A stretch of DNA of 64,000 nt, from positions 1-64,000 of the IMG/VR virus record IMGVR_UViG_3300049825_000745; one strand, 5' to 3'. The notes below the pieces were generated by a model, which ran no database searches, was not told where the DNA came from, and saw only the letters and a list, made by a program, of their open reading frames with translations. Source of the stretch: a virus. The first letter of the stretch is position 1; each line of letters opens with the position of its first letter. The translations under genes and the position numbers were made by a program. This document shows positions 48,323 through 56,186 of this stretch, one piece after another.

Positions 48323-48645
48323 GGATGAAAGGCGCGGCGGTAAGGAGTCCAACCCCCGAACGATTTTGACCAACGCTCAAACAGTGTGCGGGGTTGGCGA
48401 TGAGCCGCCAAAAGTGTAAGATAGATGCGGTGTAGTCGCCCACCAAAATGTCTGTAACCATCAGAACCAGCATAGTTTGGGAATGACATGCAATGTCTAG
48501 CTCGACCGTGGGTCATCAGGTCGAGGGGAAATAAAGCTCGTGGAGGAGTGAGGGTTGCCTCGTCCTGTGAAGCGAGAAGCCAAGGATTCCGAAGCCCGCG
48601 CTGTATGCTACGCATCAGCGGCGGGTAAGGGAAAGACTAGGATAT
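48323..48645 (+). mobile_element. Decayed IS605/tnpB 3' end
   Basis: A gene-free region. Near 48500-48600 a frame reads GNKARGGVRVASSCEARSQG, resembling the variable C-terminus of cyanobacterial TnpB, and the hairpin GAAGCCCGCGCTG...CAGCGGCGGG (about 48580-48625) is a right end close to that of the intact IS; its loop GCTACGC is the reverse complement of the IS loop GCGTAGC. No complete tnpB remains. Confidence 0.45.
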
Positions 48646-48646
48646 G

Positions 48647-48856
48647 TCACGAGAGTTTTTTGAAAATCTCGATTTGGTACCCCATAGCGTTCAGGAACGC
48701 CTCTAAATCCGTCCACTGGCGTGGTTCTGCCCTAATCCAGCAGGTTAACCGCCTGTGGATGGTTTTGAGTTCCTCATCGGTCTCAGCGGCTAGGGTTTTA
48801 CTAGCCGCGTAGATGGTGAGGTTTTCGTTGTCTAGGATGGTTTGGATGTTGATCAT
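48647..48856 (-). CDS. Small protein, paralogue of the gene at 45339
   Basis: Sixty-nine residues from the ATG at 48856: MINIQTILDNENLTIYAASK, then AETDEELKTIHRRLTCWIRA and LEAFLNAMGYQIEIFKKL. The second part is the same as the 45339 protein with few changes. The extra N-terminal part (residues 1-33) is absent from that copy. It is downstream of the gene at 48921 on the same strand, under the promoter at 49181. Function unknown. Confidence 0.6.
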   Translation of the reverse strand: MINIQTILDNENLTIYAASKTLAAETDEELKTIHRRLTCWIRAEPRQWTDLEAFLNAMGYQIEIFKKLS

Positions 48857-48883
48857 TGGTTTTTGATAATGAACAATAAGGCA

Positions 48884-48916
48884 ACGCCCGCGTTCACCGT
48901 TAAGCGGCGCGGGCGT
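48884..48916. repeat. GC-rich hairpin between leftward small genes
   Basis: ACGCCCGCG (48884-48892) pairs with CGCGGGCGT (48908-48916). The loop shares TTAAGC with the hairpin at 45828-45854 read on the other strand, so the hairpin was duplicated together with the small gene. Confidence 0.5.
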
Positions 48917-48920
48917 TAAT

Positions 48921-49151
48921 TTACACCGAAGCCGATTGTCGGTAGTGCGCTCTAGCCTCATTTGTCGAACAAACAATATGTCGATGAATCGACATAAATT
49001 CGTATTGATCGTAAGCCCAAGAATGAATGGCGGCATTGTCGCCAGAAATGTAATATGTTGTTCTAGATTGATATGTAGGAATGGACTTTCCGTTGATTGA
49101 AAAAACTTTATTAGATCGCTTAGCGTCAGAAATAATAGCTGCAACACTCAT
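48921..49151 (-). CDS. Small protein, unknown
   Basis: Seventy-six residues from the ATG at 49151 (MSVAAIISDAKRSNKVFSIN, YYISGDNAAIHSWAYDQYEF, RHIVCSTNEARAHYRQSA). First gene behind the promoter at 49181-49209. No family recognised. Confidence 0.5.
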   Translation of the reverse strand: MSVAAIISDAKRSNKVFSINGKSIPTYQSRTTYYISGDNAAIHSWAYDQYEFMSIHRHIVCSTNEARAHYRQSASV

Positions 49152-49180
49152 TTGTTTATCTCTCACTCAGGTATATCACC

Positions 49181-49209
49181 ATTATCTAGTATTGCCTAGA
49201 TAATGTCAA
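49181..49209 (-). promoter_or_regulatory. Conserved promoter TTGACA-17-GATAAT
   Basis: On the minus strand TTGACA (49209-49204), 17 bases, GATAAT (49186-49181). The spacer contains CTAGGCAATACTAG, an interrupted palindrome also present in the promoter at 45272. The two copies precede paralogous small-gene groups. Confidence 0.65.
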
Positions 49210-49321
49210 GGGGGTGGGGAAATTTTTTTTGGGCGATCGCAATGAAGCGCCAATACCGCACAACCATTTTGTCGCCAACCGCTCTAGACTAAGCCCCGAC
49301 TATACAGCTACACTCTAGGAC

Positions 49322-49984
49322 ATGGGCAAAGTCACAATTTACGGCAAGGGCAAAGTGGGCGATCGCATCGAATCGACCTACTACAAAGAGGGCGACCAAA
49401 CCCTCTGGAGTACGACGGTAGACGCATCTGAATCGTGGTCTGGAATTTTCGAGACGAACGACCCAGGCGATTTTGAATCGTATTACCTGTTCCGATTCCC
49501 AGGCGAACCGCCTCGTCGGGTATTTTTGCCTAGCAGCTCATTGCCCCTTCTTATGTTTGAGCCAGTAGGTAGTGTGCCCAATTTCAGCCCTCAACCTACT
49601 GGGCCAGCCGTTGGGGGTGCGGTGGACGATCGCCGAGAGATTTTCCAGGCCAATACGTTCACGGCTCCCTGTATCCTCAAAAATGTTGGGGGTGTCTGGG
49701 ATTTTGCCCGCGCTGACAGTATTGCAAACTCAGATATCTGGCTGTGCGTTGAGGCAACTCCAACGTCGTTCAAAAAAGCGAATTCGTTCCGGGAGTATTA
49801 CCTACCCAATCACGGAATTGCTGGAGCAGACAATTCGCTGCTACTCCTATCTGCTACGTCTTTGAGAGGCGAGCTGACGACTGTTGCGCCAACCACTGGG
49901 CAGGTTCTCTCAATTTTGGGAGTACGGATAGATGCCAATTATATTTACTGGGCACCTAGTTTTAGAGTTGAGGTTGTTGCCTGA
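49322..49984 (+). CDS. Fibre-module protein with N-terminal beta domain
   Basis: A 220-residue protein. The first about 85 residues (GDQTLWSTTVDASESWSGIF, DFESYYLFRFPGEPPRRVFL) are a beta domain with the same plan as the start of the protein at 57405 (PDGTWQYYAW, SSFYTFKFPD). The C-terminal part (NSLLLLSATSLRGELTTV) is beta-rich. It opens the second fibre module and overlaps the next gene by one base. Likely virion part; function inferred from position. Confidence 0.55.
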   Translation: MGKVTIYGKGKVGDRIESTYYKEGDQTLWSTTVDASESWSGIFETNDPGDFESYYLFRFPGEPPRRVFLPSSSLPLLMFEPVGSVPNFSPQPTGPAVGGAVDDRREIFQANTFTAPCILKNVGGVWDFARADSIANSDIWLCVEATPTSFKKANSFREYYLPNHGIAGADNSLLLLSATSLRGELTTVAPTTGQVLSILGVRIDANYIYWAPSFRVEVVA

Positions 49985-52557
49985 TGGCCGTTTTAGACGT
50001 TACGATTCGCGTCGGAATAAAACCCCCAGTTGCGGTAATCTCGACCACAATTTTGCCAGTCTCAGGCAACGCCTATGTGACTCAAAATGGGATTTCGGGG
50101 AAATTCACTTGGGAGGGGATTGAGTATACCTGGGTTGAGCGCAAAAAATACACATTCAATGCGGGAAAAGCTCCAGTCGTCTCGGATTGCAGCATTGGCG
50201 AAACGTTCACAATCTACAACTCAACGCTTAAATACCGAGTGGACGCGCTACAGATCACCCTGATCGAAGGAGCTGATCTGTTTGTCAATGAAATTATTGA
50301 TGGAATCGGCGCTACGCCTCCAAAAGAGCTTCCAGAAGGCCATGCTTGGATCAAATCGATTATTGCGGGCGGTGCGTTCTCGTTGATCAAAAACGTCAAC
50401 GGGACACGGATCGAGTATCCCCTAATCGCTGGGTCCACAATGGTGATCGACGGGCGGATCAATTTTTACAATGGGGTCTCGATTGAGCTAGTTGATCGCC
50501 CCTATGAGGTGCGAGCCTGTGCGATCAAAAATATTGATATTCAGAATTTCGCCACAGCGACAGTGGCGGGGACGCTCCCCCTAATCGATAGAGTGTTTAA
50601 TGATCCTATCCAATTCACCGCCAATCAATTAATTCTTACGTTAGCGTTAGTCGCTCAGATAGACGAGAGGGAAAACGGGATTTATCGTCTATCAATCCGG
50701 GTGGGTCAAGTTCCCCAAATTGTCCGGGTATCTCAGTACTCGAGCGGGAGACAGTTCCGCGAGGGGGTTGAGACATTTTTTGTAGCTTTAGGCGATATCT
50801 GGGGTGGGCGAATTTTTGCGTTCGTGAAAAAAACCCACGTGCCGGGAAACATCGTCATGACGATCGGCACGGATCCAATTGTGCCGATCGTGATGGTCCC
50901 CAATCAAGCGGATCTAATGGCGGCAACAAGAACGCTTCAAGACGCGATCGCACTTAAAGCCGATAACGCCGACCTGACCGCTGCTGTCACTCAAATTGAG
51001 TCAGCGTTTAATGACCTAGACCTAACAAAAGCAGACAAAGCCGACTTGACAGCGGCGAATAAAGCCATCTCGGATCTGACCGCAGCTTTAGCCAGTAACA
51101 CCGCCACAGACGCAGAGATTAACGCGGCGATGACGGCTGCCAATGATGCGATCGCCGCGTTGCAGGTAAAAACAGACGGACTGAAACCCGAAGTCACCGA
51201 GGTTTTAGCGCGCTCAGTTGCTGACCTATCGGGACGGGTGACAGCGGCTGAAACGGCAATCACAGAAATTAGAACAATTGCATCGTCTGCGATCGCTGAA
51301 TGGTCTCCAGACATCCCCTACAAAACGGGGAATAAAGTTCTTTGGAAAGATGCCTTTTTTAAGGCATTAAAAGACAACTTAAAAATAGACCCATCCACAG
51401 ATAAAGCTTCAAACTGGGTTCAATTTATTCCTGGTCAAGTTAATGATATTTTTGCCAATCGTTCGCCCATTGCTACCGATAATCAGCCTGCTGGAATTCG
51501 TTGGCATGACACCAGCTTTGGCCCCAATACCCTAGATTTCGTAAGCCTTGGCGGTGGCGTCTGGCAATTTCTAAACGCAATCACCCTGACTAAAATTCGA
51601 TTTCATGTTAGTGGGTATGGTACGACATTTAGATCAAAGGTAACTAATTTAGCCTTTCTAAAGCCGGATGGTACCGCAATCCCTAACGGTCATTTTGTGT
51701 GGGGTGCTAGCTCCGGTGTGACCGTGCCCCTTGCAGGGACTGCCTACGCTCTTCAGCAAATCAATTGCAGTGGGAACCGTTCGGGATGGGCGGATATAGA
51801 GCCTAATGCAAGTTTCGACACAACCGTAAGCATTTCCAAAATTACAGGCGGCGGTGAGTATAGCTCACTCGTCAAGATCGAGTTTCATTTCTCGAACGGG
51901 GGAATCAAAACCTACACAGGAGGGGCGAATCCAAACTACGGGACAATGGATCCGCCTCAGCCCGCTCGATATGGCGATAGTGTTGCAGCGCTGCAAGGCG
52001 AGGTACTGACCGCAATCAAACTAGCCGATCCAGCAAACCTCGATCCAGGCCGCATTACCGGAAAGGCATTTAATCAGGCATGGCTCGCTACCTACCGTCA
52101 GTACAGCCAGTTAATCACTCAGCACGATTTCGGTGTAACAACGCCTGAGCCATTGTTTGCACCGTTCGCCCATCTTGAGGGCGGCGCAGGCTACACGATG
52201 GACGCGGCAGACTTTACATCTGACTTTACAAGTCTCATCACCAACACGACCGACGCGGCAATCTCCGGACTGACTTTCACAGGGTTCGATGGGGTGTTCT
52301 TGGTTGATGGTGGCGATCGGACTGATTTCGTAGGGCCGCTCACGGTACCAGCCAACAAATGGACTCAGGTGACGGTGACGGTGACGGTTAACGGGCCTAC
52401 CAAGTGGGTTAATCTCTACCCATCCCCAGTGCAGCAAATCGGGGTTGGTAGCGCGCTGCCATTAGATAGCAGCGTGTACAAACTGTTTTTGCTAGAAGGT
52501 CACGCCACGCTCCCTAATGGGCTATGGCGCTGGGATGGGGTTTGGATTCACGGATGA
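49984..52557 (+). CDS. Long tail fibre protein
   Basis: An 857-residue protein with beta-rich ends and a central trimeric coiled coil (about residues 310-430: LMAATRTLQDAIALKADNAD, NAAMTAANDAIAALQVKTDG). Residues about 470-500 hold KTGNKVLWKDAFFKALKDN, a carbohydrate-binding-like fibre motif. The C-terminal 250 residues may be the receptor-binding head. It overlaps the convergent methyltransferase gene by 10 bases. Confidence 0.65.
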   Translation: MAVLDVTIRVGIKPPVAVISTTILPVSGNAYVTQNGISGKFTWEGIEYTWVERKKYTFNAGKAPVVSDCSIGETFTIYNSTLKYRVDALQITLIEGADLFVNEIIDGIGATPPKELPEGHAWIKSIIAGGAFSLIKNVNGTRIEYPLIAGSTMVIDGRINFYNGVSIELVDRPYEVRACAIKNIDIQNFATATVAGTLPLIDRVFNDPIQFTANQLILTLALVAQIDERENGIYRLSIRVGQVPQIVRVSQYSSGRQFREGVETFFVALGDIWGGRIFAFVKKTHVPGNIVMTIGTDPIVPIVMVPNQADLMAATRTLQDAIALKADNADLTAAVTQIESAFNDLDLTKADKADLTAANKAISDLTAALASNTATDAEINAAMTAANDAIAALQVKTDGLKPEVTEVLARSVADLSGRVTAAETAITEIRTIASSAIAEWSPDIPYKTGNKVLWKDAFFKALKDNLKIDPSTDKASNWVQFIPGQVNDIFANRSPIATDNQPAGIRWHDTSFGPNTLDFVSLGGGVWQFLNAITLTKIRFHVSGYGTTFRSKVTNLAFLKPDGTAIPNGHFVWGASSGVTVPLAGTAYALQQINCSGNRSGWADIEPNASFDTTVSISKITGGGEYSSLVKIEFHFSNGGIKTYTGGANPNYGTMDPPQPARYGDSVAALQGEVLTAIKLADPANLDPGRITGKAFNQAWLATYRQYSQLITQHDFGVTTPEPLFAPFAHLEGGAGYTMDAADFTSDFTSLITNTTDAAISGLTFTGFDGVFLVDGGDRTDFVGPLTVPANKWTQVTVTVTVNGPTKWVNLYPSPVQQIGVGSALPLDSSVYKLFLLEGHATLPNGLWRWDGVWIHG

Positions 52558-53738
52558 ACAATTGATTCAATAATCCTTTGTGCAAAAAGAACAGGAACCG
52601 CATTGCCAATAGCCCTACAGTTCTTCCCCGCAGACTTCCCCCACGCATAACTATCAGGGAACGACTGCAAACGCGCCAAGCAGCGATAGTCCAATGCCCT
52701 GACATCAGCAGACTCTAGGAGCGCCGTGATAGGGCTACGGAAGCCCCCGCGCTCATCACAACCTACTGAAGCGCGAATTGTTTGCGATGGTTCATCGCTT
52801 TGGCGCGTGATTGGATCGCGATCGCCATAGCCTGTACGTTCGATGATGACGGCACGGGCAACTTGGCGATCAGTACTTGCCGTAATTGTATTGGATGGTT
52901 CATGTGGGTTGAGTAAAGTGCAATAACGACTGGGCGAGCCTTTCCCCTCAACCAGCACAGCCGCAGGCTTGCTCTGAGTTGTTATTATTCCTATGGGTAA
53001 TTCATCTGCTCGTCCAATCGCACCATTTGACCCCATATATTCACTGCTAACAGCCAACCCTTTCAAAATATCTCCGTACCAACCTTTATTCTCCAGCGCC
53101 TGTATTTGACGTTCTGTGAGATGCGATGGTTTGCAGGATGGTAAAAGGTCGAAGATTGCGTTGTACCAGCCATTCCATGGCTTCCACCATAGCCCACCTG
53201 TCTTTGAATGTGTTTGAGATAGGTTTCCAAGTGGATCACGGCTAGCTCGAAGGATTAAGCGATGACGGTTCTGAGGAAGTCCCCAATCAGCGGCATCATA
53301 TACGTCAGAGTGGATGTTGTAGCCCAAGCTTTGAAGTTCTAAAAAAATCCTTTCAAATGATTCAGAGCCCACATACCCGCGCACATTCTCTAGTGCAAAA
53401 TAGCGCGGTTTTTTGGCATAAATAATATCAGCGATTTTCTTCGCTTGTGCAATATCTTCGAGCGTTTCAACCCCATCAGTTTTAGCGCTGCTAAAGCTTG
53501 GGCAAGGAGGAGACCCCCACAAAAAATCAAAATCAGGCAGTTGCTCAATAGGCGTATCTAAAATTGACTCATGCCGAATGCCATCGCCAAAGTTTTTTCG
53601 ATGAAGATCGACACAATAACCATCGATTTCAATGCCGCCCACCGACTCAAGTCCTTCGGCTTCAGCGCCCAAGCAGGCACCTCCCGCACCAGAATGCGTT
53701 GAAAAAAAAGAAAATTTGGGCATAAGGTTAACTGACAT
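52548..53738 (-). CDS. DNA cytosine-5 methyltransferase
   Basis: A 396-residue C5 methyltransferase with complete motifs: FSTHSGAGGACLGAEAEGLE (I), GSPPCPSFSSA with catalytic Cys near 78 (IV), ENVRG (VI), QNRHRLILRA (VIII), and AIGNAVPVLFAQ (X). No matching endonuclease of the same specificity is identified. In HIP1-rich hosts a CGATCG-type methylase would protect many sites, but target specificity cannot be read here. Leftward, inside the fibre module. Confidence 0.9.
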   Translation of the reverse strand: MSVNLMPKFSFFSTHSGAGGACLGAEAEGLESVGGIEIDGYCVDLHRKNFGDGIRHESILDTPIEQLPDFDFLWGSPPCPSFSSAKTDGVETLEDIAQAKKIADIIYAKKPRYFALENVRGYVGSESFERIFLELQSLGYNIHSDVYDAADWGLPQNRHRLILRASRDPLGNLSQTHSKTGGLWWKPWNGWYNAIFDLLPSCKPSHLTERQIQALENKGWYGDILKGLAVSSEYMGSNGAIGRADELPIGIITTQSKPAAVLVEGKGSPSRYCTLLNPHEPSNTITASTDRQVARAVIIERTGYGDRDPITRQSDEPSQTIRASVGCDERGGFRSPITALLESADVRALDYRCLARLQSFPDSYAWGKSAGKNCRAIGNAVPVLFAQRIIESIVHP

Positions 53739-53773
53739 TTTGACTACTACCTATAGGAATTACACGGATTTTT

Positions 53774-54346
53774 TCAGGTGTAAGAAGCTCGACGCTTCCG
53801 CATGTATTCGCGCTGATACGCTGTCTTGTCAAACGTTTTAGGCTTTGCACAAATCCGCACATCGCCTAGATCTTTCCAATACCGCTTAAACCAGTCTTGG
53901 CGATCGCCAAAGTAAAATACAACCGAGGGAAACGGCGCTGAGTCTTGAGGGATCCGATTGGCATCCGCGAATTTAATGCGCTGCGACAAATAGACCCGTG
54001 AGTACCCGTCTAAAGATCGCGTCCATTTAGTATCAGTCCGACTAGGCACCAAAAATAATCCTTCGGAAAAATGGCTTTGTTCATACTCGGTTTTGATTTT
54101 GTCTGCCCATTTGAGCAAACCATTACCGTAAGGTGGATTACAAAACACCTTGCCAAACCATGGCAGGCTAAGACCGTCCATTGCTTGGGTATAGTGGCAG
54201 TCAGCAAAGACCGTAGGGTTTTCCAAAGTGCTTGAGCACGGGTCGAGGTTGACCGTGCCCAAGAAGGCGTAAACATGCGCCAAGAATTCAAGCGGCGTAT
54301 AATGCTCGTTGGTCTTAGAGGTGAGGCAAGCATCAATATTAGGCAT
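53774..54346 (-). CDS. Phage N6-adenine DNA methyltransferase (Dam-like)
   Basis: A 190-residue protein of the phage Dam family: TPLEFLAHVYAFLG with VNLDPCSS, catalytic VFCNPPYGNG (about residues 67-76), FLVPSRTDTKW, and a SAPFPSVVFYFG segment. It ends with a basic tail (YQREYMRKRRA). It overlaps the PD-(D/E)XK-like gene by 8 bases, so the two are co-expressed. Confidence 0.85.
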   Translation of the reverse strand: MPNIDACLTSKTNEHYTPLEFLAHVYAFLGTVNLDPCSSTLENPTVFADCHYTQAMDGLSLPWFGKVFCNPPYGNGLLKWADKIKTEYEQSHFSEGLFLVPSRTDTKWTRSLDGYSRVYLSQRIKFADANRIPQDSAPFPSVVFYFGDRQDWFKRYWKDLGDVRICAKPKTFDKTAYQREYMRKRRASYT

Positions 54347-54701
54347 TGTTCAACCACCGCAAAAAACGATTCATGTCCATCGCGCCTAGAAAGATTTCGT
54401 CAGGAGACTGGGCAAACAGCCATTTTAGAGCCCCAATACTCCACCCTCCGCCAGCTACAATCAAGTAAGTGGGCATTTTATGGCATCGCTTGATCTGTTC
54501 AACTGCATAAACCAGCTTTTGGTCAACAGAACCAGGTACATCCTGGTACTTAACCTCAAAGCAAAACTTTTCAGGTACAACGAAATCAGGGATGATTTTT
54601 TGCCCGTAAAGACCAACCCAGCTCAATTCCTTTTGCTGAGGCTGGACAGACTCAAACTTAATCATCAAAAGCGATTCAATGACTTTTTCGAAATGATGCA
54701 T
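54339..54701 (-). CDS. PD-(D/E)XK-like nuclease candidate
   Basis: A 120-residue protein with IIPDFVVPEKFCFEVKYQDV near residues 35-54: D followed by ExK as in PD-(D/E)XK nucleases, then GSVDQKLVYAVEQIKRCHKM and PTYLIVAGGGW. It is first in the leftward cassette with two methyltransferases, which suggests a modification or restriction function. Nuclease activity is inferred only from this motif. Confidence 0.6.
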   Translation of the reverse strand: MHHFEKVIESLLMIKFESVQPQQKELSWVGLYGQKIIPDFVVPEKFCFEVKYQDVPGSVDQKLVYAVEQIKRCHKMPTYLIVAGGGWSIGALKWLFAQSPDEIFLGAMDMNRFLRWLNNA

Positions 54702-54723
54702 ACTTAGTTAGCGTTGTTAGTGT

Positions 54724-54744
54724 GTTAGACAAGCTTAGTCTAAC
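54724..54744. promoter_or_regulatory. Palindrome between divergent genes
   Basis: GTTAGAC (54724-54730) and GTCTAAC (54738-54744) form an inverted repeat with a 7-base spacer between the leftward modification cassette and the rightward fibre gene. Likely a dimeric operator. Confidence 0.45.
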
Positions 54745-54786
54745 AATCCCGTAGTTGTCAATCTTAGCCCTCTTGGAGGTCAACCC

Positions 54787-55557
54787 ATGCCCATTGCCGC
54801 CCCCACCGCAACAGGCCAAAAGCAGAAGATCGGAGTGCAGGACTATATCAGTGCTGCTGACGGCGCTCGGTTTGTGCTGCTTCGGACTGACCCCGATCCG
54901 GTGGACACCAAGCCGCTAGAGGATGCGATCGCCCTCCTTGCCACGAACGAAGCCGCAGACGATAAAACGGTAGAAGCCCTCGACAAATTAGTCAAAGCCA
55001 TTGACCTAAAACCATTGGGCGATCGCGTTACAGCTCTTGAATCCAAACCCGTAGTCACTACGGATACGGTTATCTCGGACGACGACCCGACTGACGGAGA
55101 CTGGAAGCACTGGTTTAAGCGACTTTACGACCGAACCGCATGGAAGATGGCGGTGATCCACTACGTGCAGATCCTCAAGGGGGAAGCGTGGGCCATGAAC
55201 GCGGCGGACTGGCGAGATATGGCACCTCCGACGCATGAGATTGCCGCTGAGTTGAGTCCGGGTCGATTTCAGATTACGCTACCAGGTGGTGCTGTTTTTA
55301 GCTACGAGACAGGACGAGGCCAAATCCTTGATGGGCTAGAGTTTCCAGCGGACGTTTATATAGGTGCTCAAACAGAGTACCGTGATGCAGCGGGGGATCT
55401 AATCAACCGCACAGCTCGATACCAATCAATTGCACCTGGAAGTGTTGCGTTAGGAATGGGGCGGTTGGATGCCCCTGCCAATGCTGTAACGGTTGCGGTT
55501 ATTTTGATCAAACCGGACAATAGTCAAGTTCGGTATCGGTACCCGTTGCAACCTTAG
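54787..55557 (+). CDS. Fibre-module protein with coiled coil
   Basis: A 256-residue protein. Residues 35-95 form a helical segment (LEDAIALLATNEAADDKTVE, DKLVKAIDLKPLGDRVTALE), like the stalk of trimeric fibres. The C-terminal part is beta-rich (RFQITLPGGAVFSYETGRG, ANAVTVAVILIKPDNSQV). It begins with a Shine-Dalgarno-like GGAGG before the ATG. Probably virion-associated. Confidence 0.55.
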   Translation: MPIAAPTATGQKQKIGVQDYISAADGARFVLLRTDPDPVDTKPLEDAIALLATNEAADDKTVEALDKLVKAIDLKPLGDRVTALESKPVVTTDTVISDDDPTDGDWKHWFKRLYDRTAWKMAVIHYVQILKGEAWAMNAADWRDMAPPTHEIAAELSPGRFQITLPGGAVFSYETGRGQILDGLEFPADVYIGAQTEYRDAAGDLINRTARYQSIAPGSVALGMGRLDAPANAVTVAVILIKPDNSQVRYRYPLQP

Positions 55558-55565
55558 CTTGAATA

Positions 55566-55612
55566 GCAGAAGCCCCGCACCCTACCCACCGGATGGGTGT
55601 CGGGATGAATGA
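55566..55612 (+). repeat. IS605-type right-end hairpin just before RNA element C
   Basis: AGAAGCCCCGCACCC, a loop TACCCACCGGAT, then GGGTGTCGGGATGAA. Stem bases differ in compensatory fashion from the copies at 2048 and 48281 (CGCTG/CAGCG replaced by CACCC/GGGTG), so folding is conserved. It ends 13 bases before the TTGAC that flanks element C. Confidence 0.5.
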
Positions 55613-55625
55613 TAAGTGAGTTGAC

Positions 55626-55873
55626 AATTGCCCACCCGACGAGACGAACAATGAGTGCAAGATTTTTGATATAATCTATATGTGTTGTACACCAATGCCA
55701 TAAGCGAAAACCAAGCTAACAGGTATGTGTCCAAGCAAAGATTTGAGTCTTGGGAACCAGGACTCCTGCCCTTGGAGGGTATGTAAGACCAAACGGACTA
55801 CGGAGTCTTGGCGGCAATGCCCGTTGAATTGGGAAGCCCACACTGTACCGAAGGTCAGTGTGTGGTAGTTCAC
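55626..55873 (+). ncRNA. Solo IS605-type right-end RNA element, copy C
   Basis: A 248-base copy following TTGAC (55621-55625) and ending GTAGTTCAC (55865-55873), identical by eye to copy B. TATAAT lies at 55670-55675 in the extended form TGATATAAT. Its putative guide (AGGAGATCGCATCATGAACA) contains the ribosome binding site and start codon of the gene at 55887, which means the element also sits exactly where a promoter for that gene would be. Confidence 0.65.
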
Positions 55874-55886
55874 AGGAGATCGCATC

Positions 55887-56186
55887 ATGAACAACCCCAT
55901 AGTCGGAACCACGTACAGGCACTGGAAAGGCGACTTATATAGGGCAATTGGCTTTATCCTTATCAAGAACAACTTTCGCGAAGGCATGGCGATCAAAACT
56001 GAGTTTGGTTATGCCATTTGCAGTACGCCATTAGCGCCAGGAGACGAGGCATTTGTCTATCAGTCCGAGGATGGAGAAAAGTTTGTCCGCACGCGCGAGA
56101 GTTTTGCCGAGGTACTTGGGGACAAGGATGAGGGGACAATGTACTATCAATTTCAACGAATTATGGAAGAGGCGATCGCCCCATGA
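55887..56186 (+). CDS. DUF1653-like small protein
   Basis: Ninety-nine residues: VGTTYRHWKGDLYRAIGFIL, then SEDGEKFVRTRESFAEVLGD. The start 'G-x-Y-R-H-x-K-G-x-x-Y' matches DUF1653, a small beta-barrel-like family common in bacteria and phages, function unknown. AGGAG stands 9 bases before the ATG, directly after RNA element C. It overlaps the next fibre gene by 4 bases. Confidence 0.6.
   Translation: MNNPIVGTTYRHWKGDLYRAIGFILIKNNFREGMAIKTEFGYAICSTPLAPGDEAFVYQSEDGEKFVRTRESFAEVLGDKDEGTMYYQFQRIMEEAIAP

Noticed and set aside
48244-48615. Minus-strand ORF across IS remnants
   Set aside because: Runs antisense through hairpins and the TnpB-like tail, no domain.
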